The position numbers and the translations under genes are program-made. A DNA stretch of 64,000 bases from the NCBI RefSeq assembly GCF_900116895.1, contig NZ_FPCF01000001.1:62001-126000 (forward strand), given 5' to 3'. The notes beneath the pieces are model-generated. The model ran no database searches and was not told the DNA's origin. It saw only the letters and a list, made by a program, of their open reading frames with translations. Shown in pieces: positions 1 to 8,759 of the stretch. Position 1 is the first letter of the stretch. Every line of letters starts with the position of its first letter. This DNA comes from Pseudidiomarina donghaiensis. Its GTDB lineage: Bacteria > Pseudomonadota > Gammaproteobacteria > Enterobacterales > Alteromonadaceae.

Positions 1-35
1 TTCGCGTAACAAATCTTCATTTAAGGAGAACAAAA

Positions 36-776
36 ATGGCGCAGTGGTTAACCGGTGAAGTGATTGAGAATTACGCATGGAACCAAGAGTTGTTCAGTTT
101 GCGTGTACGTACACAGCCGTTTGAATTCATTGCTGGCCAGTTTGTTAGGCTTGGCCTACCGCATGAAGGTGGGCGCGTGCAGCGCGCGTATTCATTGGTC
201 AATGGCCCCGATGAGCATGTCCTCGACTTTTTAGTTAACCGTGTACACGACGGTTTATTCTCTCCGCTGCTGCATGACTTGCGCGCCGGCCAAACCATTG
301 AAGTATCACAACCGCCCAGTGGGTTTTTCACCCTAAATGAAGTACCAGACGGTGACAGCTTATGGCTTATTTCAACCGGTACTGGCATTGGCCCGTATTT
401 ATCTATGCTCAGTACCGATATTCCATGGCAGCGCTTTAAACGCATTCACTTAGTGCATGCCGTGCGTTATTCGGCCGACCTAGCCTATAACGAAAAAATT
501 CTACAGTGGGTAGCGGAACACCCCGGCCAGCTTACCTATCAACCCGTAGTAAGCCGCGAAGATCACGCTGGTGCATTACGTGGCCGTATTCCGGCGCTTA
601 TTCAACAGGGCGACTTACAGCGCGCCGTAGGCGATATCTTAGACGAACGCGCCCAGGTCATGCTATGTGGTAACCCAGACATGATTCGTGATGCCAAAAC
701 AGTGCTCGCCGATAGGGGACTTGCCAAGAATTTACGACGCAAACCCGGCAACGTCACCATGGAACATTACTGGTAA
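36..776 (+). CDS. fpr: Ferredoxin--NADP+ reductase
   Basis: This 246-residue flavoprotein moves electrons between NADPH and ferredoxin or flavodoxin in the cytoplasm, supporting Fe-S metabolism and oxidative-stress defence in its family. The FAD-binding motif RAYSLVNG lies near residue 50, the NADP-binding motif STGTGIGPYLS near residue 112, and MLCGNPDMIRD near residue 210. The C-terminus ends in Trp after GNVTMEHY, as in bacterial Fpr of about 250 residues. An AAGGAG ribosome-binding site at 23-28 supports the ATG at 36. The last ten codons plus the stop are repeated exactly 593 bp downstream, after the next gene. Confidence 0.95.
   Translation: MAQWLTGEVIENYAWNQELFSLRVRTQPFEFIAGQFVRLGLPHEGGRVQRAYSLVNGPDEHVLDFLVNRVHDGLFSPLLHDLRAGQTIEVSQPPSGFFTLNEVPDGDSLWLISTGTGIGPYLSMLSTDIPWQRFKRIHLVHAVRYSADLAYNEKILQWVAEHPGQLTYQPVVSREDHAGALRGRIPALIQQGDLQRAVGDILDERAQVMLCGNPDMIRDAKTVLADRGLAKNLRRKPGNVTMEHYW
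743..776 (+). repeat. 34-bp direct repeat, copy 1 (3' end of fpr)
   Basis: This stretch covers the last ten codons and stop of fpr. It matches 1336-1369 at all 34 positions; the bases just outside differ on both sides. The two copies bracket a single lipoprotein gene. Confidence 0.95.
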
Positions 777-783
777 ATAGACT

Positions 784-1314
784 ATGCACAAAATTTTATT
801 AAAGATGTTTGCACTATCCGTTGTTGTAGCCGCAGCAGCAGGCTGCTCTCAACCCGTGGACATTCAAGCGAGTAAACAGAACTTTATTGAGCACCAAGAG
901 AGCTTTGACCGTCTATCAAATGTTGCTTGTACCTTTGCAAATTCAAATGATATCGATTTCTTCCGTTACCCATTAGATGTTCAGGGCGAGAAAGCGGAGG
1001 CTTTTAAGTCGGAGTTTGATGAGATTGAGCATTTATTGGATACAGTAAACTCAGAACTGGTCGTAATCCGAGACTTTGATGATTACCACTGCGAACTATT
1101 TGTAATCATAAACGGCACATCATTTCTCGGTGAAGGAAGCAGTTTGAAGTATAAAATTCAGCCGGTGGATCTGGGGAATTATGAGTACACGGACGACTTT
1201 TTTAGCGAAGAGAGCAGGTTATATCGCGAAGCAAATCGCGCACGAGGTGAGGATGTAAAGTTCTCAATCGAACTAGAGAACGGCTGGTACCTTCAGTACC
1301 ACTTATATCCATAA
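784..1314 (+). CDS. Putative lipoprotein, unknown function
   Basis: I do not recognise the family of this 176-residue protein. It begins with a lipoprotein signal peptide: a basic start, a hydrophobic stretch and the lipobox AAGC with Cys21, so it is probably lipid-anchored in the periplasm. The mature part is acidic and contains two further Cys (near residues 49 and 103) that could form a disulfide. The start has only a weak ribosome-binding site, 7 bp after the fpr stop. GC counted over 901-1320 is 177/420 (42%), against 128/240 (53%) in four sampled 60-base rows of fpr. The gene sits between two 34-bp copies of the fpr 3' end. The lower GC and flanking repeat suggest acquisition by insertion, which is an inference. 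Confidence 0.75.
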   Translation: MHKILLKMFALSVVVAAAAGCSQPVDIQASKQNFIEHQESFDRLSNVACTFANSNDIDFFRYPLDVQGEKAEAFKSEFDEIEHLLDTVNSELVVIRDFDDYHCELFVIINGTSFLGEGSSLKYKIQPVDLGNYEYTDDFFSEESRLYREANRARGEDVKFSIELENGWYLQYHLYP

Positions 1315-1335
1315 TTGCGTCGAGTGTATTAAAAC

Positions 1336-1369
1336 ACCCGGCAACGTCACCATGGAACATTACTGGTAA
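1336..1369 (+). repeat. 34-bp direct repeat, copy 2 (duplicated fpr 3' end)
   Basis: This is an exact copy of 743-776, standing alone in the gap between the lipoprotein gene and comM. It carries the final fpr codons and stop without the rest of fpr, so it is a remnant or a product of the event that placed the lipoprotein gene here. Confidence 0.95.
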
Positions 1370-1454
1370 TTCGTACACCGAAATACGTGGTTGTTATCCG
1401 TCGAATTGTTGGTGCTCACGCTACACTCTAATTTTTCAGCGAGGGAGAGTGAGC

Positions 1455-2993
1455 ATGGCAAAGGAAGGCGTTCGAATTGCCAAGATCTATACGCGGGCAC
1501 TGCAAGGCATTGAAGCGCCACTAGTAACCATAGAGGTGTGTTTGGCATCTGGGCTGCCGTCATTCACCATGGTGGGGTTGCCACAAACGGGAGTGCGTGA
1601 GGCGCGCGACCGGGTGCGCTCGGCGATGTTGGCTAGCGATTTTTCCTTTCCCAAAGGGCAAAAAATTACCGTTAACTTAGCACCTGCCGATTTACCAAAG
1701 TTTGGTGCGCGCTACGACTTGGCCATCGCCATTGGTATTTTAGTTGCGAATAACCAAGTGCCTGAGTCGAGCACCGTCGGGCGTGAATTCTATGGTGAAT
1801 TAACACTTAATGGTGATTTGCGTGAAGTGACCGGTATATTGCCGGCGGTAATGAGCTGTCGGGACGAAGGGCGCGAAGCGGTTATTCCATTAGAAAACGC
1901 CGATGAAGCAGCGGTACTGCGTGAGCAACAATGTGTGGCAGCCATTAGTCTGCGCGATGTGGTGGAGCACTTAATCAGCCCGAATAAATTGCCATTTATC
2001 AAACCGCAACCACCTAGCCAGCCGGACCCTATGCATGGTGATGTGGCCGATGTCATTGGTCAACATCAAGCCAAGCGTGCATTGTTATTGGCAGCTGCCG
2101 GTGGTCATCACTTGATGTTTGTTGGGCCTCCGGGCACAGGGAAAACCATGCTAGCTCAGCGTTTACTTGGGTTACTGCCCGCTCTTGATGAACGTGATGG
2201 TTTAGCGGTGGCTGCCATTCGCTCGGTGAGCGGAACCCTGCGCGGTAACCACTGGCAACAACGTATTTTGCGGGCGCCCCACCATTCCTGCTCGGCTGCG
2301 GCATTGGTTGGTGGCGGGTCACCCCCGCAACCTGGTGAAATTTCGCTAGCGCACAGATCACTGTTGTTCTTAGACGAGTTACCTGAGTTTGCACGCCATG
2401 TGCTTGACTCACTGCGTGAGCCACTCGAGTCAGGCACTGTGACTATTAGTCGAGCCGGGCATCAGGTAACGTACCCGGCGGATTTCCAACTGATTTGCGC
2501 GTTAAACCCGTCGCCATGCGGCTATTTTGATGGCGACCTTTCAAGTGCTCGCGCTTCGCCAGACCAAATATCACGTTACTTAGGTAAGCTGTCCGGGCCC
2601 TTGTTAGACCGAATTGACATGCAAGTAGATGTGCCACGTCAGCCAGATGTGTTGCGCCAACAGCACGAGCAGCAGGAACCGCTTTCGCCTACTTGGCGCG
2701 GATGGGTAGCTGAAGCTCGGGCCTGCCAACTTGAGCGCCAAGGCTGTTTGAATAGCGAGCTAAAACCAGCACAGTTAGCTGAGTTTTGTCGGTTAAGCGA
2801 TGATGATCATGTGTTTTTGGTTGCTGCCATAGAGCAGTTTTCACTATCGCATCGTGCTTACCATCGTTTGTTGCGCTTAGCGCGAACCATTGCTGACCTT
2901 GACGATAGTGACGCTATACAGCGAAAACATTTGGCCGAGGCGCTTAGTTTTCGCGCTCTCGACCGAATACTTCAGCAGTTACACAAGTTGTAA
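1455..2993 (+). CDS. comM: ComM/YifB-family Mg-chelatase-like AAA+ ATPase
   Basis: The product is a 512-residue hexameric helicase-like ATPase; ComM promotes branch migration during natural transformation, and homologues occur in many non-competent bacteria. The N-terminal region (about 1-175) has the typical MVGLPQTGVREARDRVR stretch. The Walker A motif GPPGTGKTM is near residue 224 and the Walker B region LLFLDELPEF near residue 300; the C-terminal Mg-chelatase domain ends near RALDRIL. I chose the ATG at 1455 because the GAGGGAGAG site at 1441 is well spaced for it; a GTG lies two codons earlier. Its 3' end overlaps the convergent ltaE gene by 15 bp. Confidence 0.93.
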   Translation: MAKEGVRIAKIYTRALQGIEAPLVTIEVCLASGLPSFTMVGLPQTGVREARDRVRSAMLASDFSFPKGQKITVNLAPADLPKFGARYDLAIAIGILVANNQVPESSTVGREFYGELTLNGDLREVTGILPAVMSCRDEGREAVIPLENADEAAVLREQQCVAAISLRDVVEHLISPNKLPFIKPQPPSQPDPMHGDVADVIGQHQAKRALLLAAAGGHHLMFVGPPGTGKTMLAQRLLGLLPALDERDGLAVAAIRSVSGTLRGNHWQQRILRAPHHSCSAAALVGGGSPPQPGEISLAHRSLLFLDELPEFARHVLDSLREPLESGTVTISRAGHQVTYPADFQLICALNPSPCGYFDGDLSSARASPDQISRYLGKLSGPLLDRIDMQVDVPRQPDVLRQQHEQQEPLSPTWRGWVAEARACQLERQGCLNSELKPAQLAEFCRLSDDDHVFLVAAIEQFSLSHRAYHRLLRLARTIADLDDSDAIQRKHLAEALSFRALDRILQQLHKL

Positions 2994-3989
2994 CGCTTGT
3001 TTGAACAAGTGCACCGCGGTGTCGACGTCTTCATCGCGAATATTGAGATGGGTGACCAAACGCATACGCTGCGAACGTGCAGTTAATATGCCGTTATCGC
3101 GTAAGTAATCACTCACTTTTTGTGCCTGTTCAAGTGACTCAAAGTTGACATAAACCATGTTTGTTTGAGCTGGCTCAACCGAGATATTCGGTAATCCGCT
3201 TAGTGCATCATGTAACTGTTGGGCGCGCATGTGGTCTTCAGCTAAGCGCTCAACATGATGATCTAAAGCGTGGTCCATTGCTGCCGCGATGATACCCGCT
3301 TGGCGCATGCCGCCACCAAGCATTTTGCGCCATCTATGTGCCCGTTGAATAAACTTTTTGGAGCCAACTAATACCGAGCCAATCGGTGTGCCTAAGCCTT
3401 TCGAGAAACAAATAGAGACACTATCAAAAGGTTCCACAAGATCACTTAGTGACTTTCCTGTCGCTACACAGGCATTAAAAATTCGAGCTCCATCTAAGTG
3501 CAATTTCAGCCCATGCTTATCGCATAACCGCCGCGCTTTTAACATGTAGTCTTGCGGAATTACACGCCCAGTATGGGTATTCTCAAGCGACAATAACTTG
3601 GTGATTGGAAAGTGTGGGTCATCCGGTTTAATTCGCTTTTCGACAGTCGCCAAATTTAACGTGCCATCGGCTTCTACTTCAAACGGCTGTGGAACAATAC
3701 CGCCTAATACCGCAGCACCGCCGGCCTCGTAACGGTAGGTGTGGTATTCTTGACCAACAAGGTATTCATCACCGCGTTGGCAGTGGCTTAATAAGGCCAG
3801 TAAGTTGGTTTGAGTGCCACTACTGGCGATTAACGCGGCCTCTTTACCGGCTAACTGCGCCACTCTTTGTTGCAGTGCATTAATAGTCGGGTCATCACCA
3901 AATACGTCATCCCCTACTGGCGCCGCGGCCATAGCCGCACGCATTGCGGCGGTCGGGAGAGTGACGGTATCACTACGCAAATCAATCAT
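2979..3989 (-). CDS. ltaE: Low-specificity L-threonine aldolase
   Basis: This 336-residue PLP enzyme splits L-threonine or L-allo-threonine into glycine and acetaldehyde. The start [13 protein letters not shown] is the family signature, and the stretch [11 protein letters not shown] is followed by [16 protein letters not shown], which holds the PLP-binding lysine. I chose the ATG at 3989; an upstream in-frame ATG would add ten residues not typical of the family. The gene overlaps the stop of the upstream lipoprotein gene by 8 bp, which suggests translational coupling, and its 3' end overlaps comM. Confidence 0.93.
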   Translation of the reverse strand: MIDLRSDTVTLPTAAMRAAMAAAPVGDDVFGDDPTINALQQRVAQLAGKEAALIASSGTQTNLLALLSHCQRGDEYLVGQEYHTYRYEAGGAAVLGGIVPQPFEVEADGTLNLATVEKRIKPDDPHFPITKLLSLENTHTGRVIPQDYMLKARRLCDKHGLKLHLDGARIFNACVATGKSLSDLVEPFDSVSICFSKGLGTPIGSVLVGSKKFIQRAHRWRKMLGGGMRQAGIIAAAMDHALDHHVERLAEDHMRAQQLHDALSGLPNISVEPAQTNMVYVNFESLEQAQKVSDYLRDNGILTARSQRMRLVTHLNIRDEDVDTAVHLFKQALQLV

Positions 3990-4611
3990 GGTACCCCCAA
4001 GCTGGTGGTGGAAGATCAATCGGTTGGCTCAAATCGACCTGTACTTCAAAAATTCGCCCTGGGCGTGAGAGCTTATAACTCATTGTTTGCGCGTCGATAA
4101 ATTGAATGGTCCAGGTGTTGGTTACCGACACATCCAAGCCATTCTCAATAAATAAGCTTTTGCTGGCATCGTCAACAGGGAAGGCTTGCACAGTTGCCGA
4201 GCCGCTCGCTAAGGTTTGCCCACCATAAGGTGAAACTGCATCAGCGCTGCCGTCTTCGTGTAAATGAATGTGTTGAAAGTCAATATAACCAGGATGTTGT
4301 GTCAGTACCCAAGTTCGTGAACGATCTTCACCAACATGTAATGGCATGCGTATCACTTGGTCTTCGCAGTCGCGAATATGTACCACCAGAGGATGATCCC
4401 ATGCGGCGCTTGGCTGGTTATCTTGAACAATAGTTGCCCGAAAGGCTTGTCCACAATACGGTTGAAATTGCTCCATGAAGGCTGATTGCTCAGCGAGCAA
4501 TTGCCCATTGCCATTATGGTTGGCTGGTGCGCAAGCGGTTAGCCCAGTAACAGCAACGAGTGTTGCAAAAAATGTGTTGGTACGCCCTAATTTTAACGCA
4601 GAGTAAATCAT
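3982..4611 (-). CDS. Putative lipoprotein coupled to ltaE
   Basis: This 209-residue protein has a hydrophobic segment ending in a lipobox (GLTAC, Cys27), so it is probably a periplasm-facing lipoprotein. The mature part is rich in aromatic and His residues ([16 protein letters not shown] near residue 110) and predicted beta structure, and two Cys could pair. I do not recognise a named family. Its stop overlaps the ltaE start by 8 bp, so the two are probably co-transcribed, though no functional link to threonine cleavage is obvious. Confidence 0.8.
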   Translation of the reverse strand: MIYSALKLGRTNTFFATLVAVTGLTACAPANHNGNGQLLAEQSAFMEQFQPYCGQAFRATIVQDNQPSAAWDHPLVVHIRDCEDQVIRMPLHVGEDRSRTWVLTQHPGYIDFQHIHLHEDGSADAVSPYGGQTLASGSATVQAFPVDDASKSLFIENGLDVSVTNTWTIQFIDAQTMSYKLSRPGRIFEVQVDLSQPIDLPPPAWGYHD

Positions 4612-4795
4612 GGAAGATTCCTTTTTATAAAACGAGGGGCTTTGCTGTAAGTGGCCACCTGGTTATTTGATATTCCAAAATGTGTGGATACTTTGCCATA
4701 GCTTGCTTTGCTATAAAACATACCGTCGTGCGATAATGTCAGCCATTCGACGCAAAATACACTGCGACTCAAAGTAAAAAACGGACAAAACAATT

Positions 4796-5767
4796 ATGCA
4801 TGTTTACCAAAATGTTCTGGAAATGATTGGCAACACGCCAATGGTCAAAGTATCTAATATCGACACTGGCCCTTGCGAATTATATCTCAAGCTAGAATTC
4901 ATGAATCCAGGCGGTTCAATAAAAGATCGCATTGCCGTAAGCATGATTGAAGCGGCCGAGGCCTCAGGTGCACTCAAGCCGGGTATGACCATTATTGAAG
5001 CAACCGCAGGTAATACCGGGTTAGGTTTGGCGTTAGTGGCAGCCAGCAAAGGTTATCCGCTGAAAATTGTTATGCCAGACAAAATGTCGGCTGAGAAAGT
5101 AAATAACCTCAAAGCTATGGGCGCTGAAGTTGTACGCACGCGTTCAGACGTGCAAAAAGGGCACCCTGAATACTACCAGGACATGGCTGCACGCTTAGCA
5201 GAAGAGCACGGTTATTTTTACGTGAATCAGTTTACTAACCCTGCCAATGTGGCCGCGCACTATCGCACCACCGGACCAGAAATTTGGCAACAAATGCAAG
5301 GCAATCTTGACGCCTTTGTCTGTGGCGTTGGCTCTGGCGGCACCTTGTCAGGTATTGGCCGCTATTTGCGTGAGCAAAACACCAATGTCGACTTAGTATT
5401 GGCAGACCCAGACGGTTCAATATTAGAACCGCTGATCAACCGCAACGAAACCGTCGAAGCGGGCAGTTGGTTGGTTGAAGGTATTGGCGAAGACTTCGTG
5501 CCAGATATTTGTGAAATTAACTTAGCCAACAAAGCCTATGCGATTAGTGACAAAGAGGCCTTTCATACCGCCCGCGAGCTGTTAGTTAAAGAAGGCGTCA
5601 TGGTGGGTTCGTCAAGCGGCACACTCATTGCCGCGGCATTACGTTATTGCCGTGAGCAAACTGAAGCAAAACGCGTTGTCACCTTAGCCTGTGACACGGG
5701 CAACCGTTATTTATCAAAATTATACAACGATGAGTGGATGGCCGCTCAGAACTTGCTGGAGAAGTAA
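4796..5767 (+). CDS. Cystathionine beta-synthase / cysteine synthase family enzyme
   Basis: This 323-residue fold-type II PLP enzyme belongs to the CysK/CBS family. The PLP lysine is K43 in NPGGSIKDR, the phosphate loop is GVGSGGTLSG near residue 178, and the substrate loop is EATAGNTGLGLA near residue 68. It has no C-terminal CBS (Bateman) domain. One base separates it from a gamma-lyase-type gene. That pairing resembles the Bacillus mccA-mccB reverse transsulfuration pair, so I infer it makes cystathionine from homocysteine and serine or O-acetylserine; plain O-acetylserine sulfhydrylase activity is the alternative. Confidence 0.85.
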   Translation: MHVYQNVLEMIGNTPMVKVSNIDTGPCELYLKLEFMNPGGSIKDRIAVSMIEAAEASGALKPGMTIIEATAGNTGLGLALVAASKGYPLKIVMPDKMSAEKVNNLKAMGAEVVRTRSDVQKGHPEYYQDMAARLAEEHGYFYVNQFTNPANVAAHYRTTGPEIWQQMQGNLDAFVCGVGSGGTLSGIGRYLREQNTNVDLVLADPDGSILEPLINRNETVEAGSWLVEGIGEDFVPDICEINLANKAYAISDKEAFHTARELLVKEGVMVGSSSGTLIAAALRYCREQTEAKRVVTLACDTGNRYLSKLYNDEWMAAQNLLEK

Positions 5768-5768
5768 C

Positions 5769-6932
5769 ATGGCACAAACAAAAGACTTAAAATTCGCAAC
5801 CCTAGCAATTCATGGTGGCCAGTCACCCGAGCCGGCAACAGGTGCGGTTATGCCGCCAATTTTCACCAGTTCGACTTATATTCAAGAAAGCCCTGGCGTG
5901 CACAAAGGCTTTGAATATTCGCGTTCGCATAACCCAACGCGATTTGCGTGGGAACGTGCCGTTGCTAGCTTAGAAGGCGGCAAGCAAGGCCTTGCGTTTG
6001 CATCAGGCATGGCTGCCACGTCAACGATTATGGAATTGCTTGATACTGGTGACCATGTTATTGCCATGGACGATTTGTATGGCGGTACGTTTCGCTTGTT
6101 TGACAAGGTGCGTGGGCGCTCAGCAGGGTTGAATTTCTCTTACGTTGATTTGGCTGATTTAGCTGCCGTTGAAGCCGCAGTGACGCCAAAAACACGCATG
6201 ATTTGGATTGAAACACCAAGCAACCCAATGTTGAAGCTAGTGGACATTAAAGCTGTCGCCGCTATTGCGAAAAAGCACAACATGATTGTGGTGGTGGATA
6301 ATACGTTTGCAACGCCATACAACCAACGGCCGCTAGAAATGGGTGCCGACATTGTCATGCACTCGGCAACCAAGTACCTCAATGGTCACTCAGACATGGT
6401 GGGTGGCATTGCCGTGGTTGGCGACAATGATGAGCTAGTTGAAAAAATGCTGTTCTTGCAAAACTCGGTTGGTGCAGTGGCAGGTCCATTTGACAGCTAC
6501 CTTGCGCTGCGTGGTGTGAAAACATTAGCCTTGCGCATGAAGCACCACAATCAAGCGGCCATGGAATTAGCTCAGTGGCTTGAGCAACACCCACAAGTTG
6601 AAAAAGTGATTTACCCTGGCCTAACTAGCCACCCGCAACATGAGCTGGCGAAGCAACAAATGTCAGGGTTCGGTGGCATGATCTCAATATTATTGAAGGG
6701 CGACCTTGAAAAAGCCCGTCGCTTCCTAGAAACCGTCGAAATTTTTGCACTTGCAGAAAGCCTAGGTGGGGTGGAAAGCTTGATTGAACACCCAGCAATT
6801 ATGACCCATGCGTCGATTCCGAAAGAAAATCGCGAAAAACTCGGTATTTTGGATAATTTTGTGCGCATTTCGGTAGGTATTGAAGACCTAGACGACCTAA
6901 AATCGGACCTAGAAAAAGCGTTAAGCGCCTGA
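5769..6932 (+). CDS. Cystathionine gamma-lyase / gamma-synthase family enzyme
   Basis: This 387-residue Cys/Met-metabolism PLP enzyme has its PLP lysine at K202 in HSATKYLNGHSDMVGG and the family stretch FEYSRSHNPTR near residue 48. SLGGVESLIEHPAIMTH near residue 338 is typical of gamma-lyases and gamma-synthases. The ATG at 5769 follows the stop of the preceding gene by one base, so the two form an operon. Together they would convert homocysteine to cysteine through cystathionine. The sequence alone does not separate lyase from synthase; the partner gene favours lyase. A hairpin terminator overlaps the stop. Confidence 0.88.
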   Translation: MAQTKDLKFATLAIHGGQSPEPATGAVMPPIFTSSTYIQESPGVHKGFEYSRSHNPTRFAWERAVASLEGGKQGLAFASGMAATSTIMELLDTGDHVIAMDDLYGGTFRLFDKVRGRSAGLNFSYVDLADLAAVEAAVTPKTRMIWIETPSNPMLKLVDIKAVAAIAKKHNMIVVVDNTFATPYNQRPLEMGADIVMHSATKYLNGHSDMVGGIAVVGDNDELVEKMLFLQNSVGAVAGPFDSYLALRGVKTLALRMKHHNQAAMELAQWLEQHPQVEKVIYPGLTSHPQHELAKQQMSGFGGMISILLKGDLEKARRFLETVEIFALAESLGGVESLIEHPAIMTHASIPKENREKLGILDNFVRISVGIEDLDDLKSDLEKALSA

Positions 6933-6947
6933 TATTTCAGGCGCTTT
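6923..6947 (+). terminator. Hairpin terminator after transsulfuration operon
   Basis: A perfect 10-bp stem (6923-6932 with 6937-6946) with a 4-base loop includes the stop codon of the gamma-lyase gene. Only a short T run follows, so it may work weakly or act mainly in mRNA stability. Confidence 0.6.
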
Positions 6948-7037
6948 AACACTCTTTTACAATTTGATGAATTTACGCTAGGCTAAGTTCCACTATTAAA
7001 ACGACGCTGAAAAAGCGCAAAATAAGGGAACAAAGTT

Positions 7038-7244
7038 ATGCCTCTTAGCCTATTTTTAATGCAAGGTTTGGTGGCCGCGTTGTTGTTCTATGTGTTGGTG
7101 GGGCAATATCACCGCCAACCGTTGTGGAATATGCTTGCCGTACTCGTGTGTGGGCTTCTGCCACCACTTAACTGGACTATTTTGTTGGTCGCAGTTGGGG
7201 TTCGCATGTGGCGTCGGTCAACACCAATGGTGCCTATTAAGTAA
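7038..7244 (+). CDS. Small two-helix membrane protein
   Basis: This 68-residue protein has two hydrophobic segments (about 4-21 and 30-56) joined by a short polar loop with QYHRQP, and a basic C-terminus RMWRRS. It has a good AAGGGA ribosome-binding site upstream of the ATG. It is probably an inner-membrane protein. I do not recognise a named family. It follows the transsulfuration operon after a terminator, so it is likely transcribed separately or with the next gene. Confidence 0.65.
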   Translation: MPLSLFLMQGLVAALLFYVLVGQYHRQPLWNMLAVLVCGLLPPLNWTILLVAVGVRMWRRSTPMVPIK

Positions 7245-7283
7245 TAACACTAGGTAAAACAAGTAGCGAGATACGCCGTTAAT

Positions 7284-7709
7284 ATGCAGTCAACACTTCA
7301 ACCGTTTCATTTAGCTGTGCCGGTGCATGATATTGCCAAAGCGCGTGAGTTTTATGGCGCTATTTTAGGCCTTAGCGAAGGGCGCAGCAGCGAACAATGG
7401 GTTGATTGGAATTTCTACGGCCACCAATTCGTAACCCACCTAGCCCCAGAAAAAACTGGTGTGGCGCACCATAACCCGGTCGACGGCCATGCCGTTCCTG
7501 TTCCTCATTTTGGGGTGGTATTAACCATGTCCGATTGGCATACGCTGGCTGAACGTGTCCGCGCCGCTGGCATTGAGTTTGTTATTGAACCGCACATTCG
7601 CTTTAAAGGGCAGCCTGGTGAGCAAGCCACCATGTTTTTTTATGATTTCAGCGGCAACGCACTTGAATTTAAAGCCTTTAACGACTTAAACCAACTGTTT
7701 GCAAGCTAG
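7284..7709 (+). CDS. VOC-family (glyoxalase/dioxygenase-like) protein
   Basis: This 141-residue protein has a single vicinal-oxygen-chelate module pair: [18 protein letters not shown] at the start and [15 protein letters not shown] at the end. His9, His75 and Glu128 are candidate metal ligands in the positions usual for the fold. Members include glyoxalase I, extradiol dioxygenases and resistance proteins, and sequence alone does not give the substrate here. It converges on the dehydratase gene with an 8-bp gap. Confidence 0.82.
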   Translation: MQSTLQPFHLAVPVHDIAKAREFYGAILGLSEGRSSEQWVDWNFYGHQFVTHLAPEKTGVAHHNPVDGHAVPVPHFGVVLTMSDWHTLAERVRAAGIEFVIEPHIRFKGQPGEQATMFFYDFSGNALEFKAFNDLNQLFAS

Positions 7710-7717
7710 CCCTAGTA

Positions 7718-8644
7718 CTAGCGCGCTAAGTTGCCGCCACTAATAATGACCCCAATGCGCTGCCCCGCAAATAGCTCTGGGTAACGTTGAATAGCCGCAA
7801 TAACAGTTGCCGATGAAGGCTCTATCCATTGTTCGGTCAATTCAAACACTAACTTTTGCGCGGCCAAGGCTTCGCTGTCAGTCACTAATAAAATGTCATC
7901 AACGCGCTGCTGAATAATTGCAAAGGTTTTATCGCCAACGCTTGTCAACAACCCATCGCATACACTCATTGGCGGCATGGCGGGTTGTAACACGCCCGTA
8001 CGAAACGAGGCTTGCCCATCGGCGGCTAACTCAGGCTCAACCCCATACACCTTGGGCACCCCATTGGCTTTGGCTGCCGTTGCGGTACCGCTCAGTAGCC
8101 CCCCACCGCCAAGTGGCGCCACCACACAATCTAAATCGGGCTGCTCAAGCATCAGCTCATGAGCCGCAGTGCCTTGCCCTTGCCATATGTGCTCGTGATT
8201 ATAGGGCGGTATAAATTCACGCCCAGTAGGCTTTTGTGCTGCAACAAATGCCTCGCGAGCCGCCATACCTGGGTCAATGGTGATTAATTCAGCATCATAA
8301 CGCGCCATGTTGTCGCGCTTAAATTCAGAAGCATTCGCTGCCACACCAACCCGAACCTTAACCCCTAATTGCTGGCCAGCGGCTGCAAGCGCCGCCCCGT
8401 GATTACCCGACGACACGGTATAAACGCCGCGAGCTCGCTGTTCTTCACTTAATTGCAGCAGCGCATTACACGCCCCCCGAAACTTAAAGGCGCCTGTGTG
8501 TTGCAAATGCTCGCATTTTAACCACACCCGAGTAGCCAGCGCTTCATTCAGTTTTAAGCTGACTAACACGGTAGTGCGGCGCACGTATGGAGCGATGCGC
8601 TGGCTTGCTGCGGTTATCTTGGAATAGTCGTCTTGTATCGTCAT
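7718..8644 (-). CDS. Threonine/serine dehydratase-like PLP enzyme
   Basis: This 308-residue fold-type II PLP enzyme resembles catabolic threonine dehydratase and serine racemase. The PLP lysine lies in GAFKFRGACNAL near residue 50, SSGNHGAALA is near residue 80, and the glycine phosphate loop APLGGGGLLSG is near residue 175. There is no C-terminal ACT regulatory domain, so it is the short catabolic type. I chose the ATG at 8644 (MTIQDDYSKI) over a longer in-frame start. It likely deaminates threonine or serine to 2-oxobutanoate or pyruvate. It is divergent from the DUF416 gene across a long inverted repeat. Confidence 0.85.
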   Translation of the reverse strand: MTIQDDYSKITAASQRIAPYVRRTTVLVSLKLNEALATRVWLKCEHLQHTGAFKFRGACNALLQLSEEQRARGVYTVSSGNHGAALAAAGQQLGVKVRVGVAANASEFKRDNMARYDAELITIDPGMAAREAFVAAQKPTGREFIPPYNHEHIWQGQGTAAHELMLEQPDLDCVVAPLGGGGLLSGTATAAKANGVPKVYGVEPELAADGQASFRTGVLQPAMPPMSVCDGLLTSVGDKTFAIIQQRVDDILLVTDSEALAAQKLVFELTEQWIEPSSATVIAAIQRYPELFAGQRIGVIISGGNLAR

Positions 8645-8671
8645 AAAGCGTATACTACCTGAAAGCAAAAT

Positions 8672-8745
8672 CGATATTAGCTATTAGATATTAGTTCTGA
8701 TGTTTCGAGCTCTTGCTAATATCCAATATCTAATAGCTAATATCG
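8672..8745. repeat. 21-bp perfect inverted repeat with 32-base loop
   Basis: The arm at 8672-8692 is the exact reverse complement of 8725-8745. The arms are AT-rich, built from TATTAG and CTAATA units, and enclose 32 bases. They fill the space between the divergent dehydratase and DUF416 genes. No T tract follows and it lies upstream of both genes, so it is not a terminator; it may be a shared operator or a small repeat element. Confidence 0.9.
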
Positions 8746-8759
8746 CTTTAGGGGTTTAT

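Noticed and set aside
8700-8759. Longer N-terminus of the DUF416 protein
   Set aside because: The extra 20 codons read through the inverted repeat and have no ribosome-binding site; the family begins at the later ATG.
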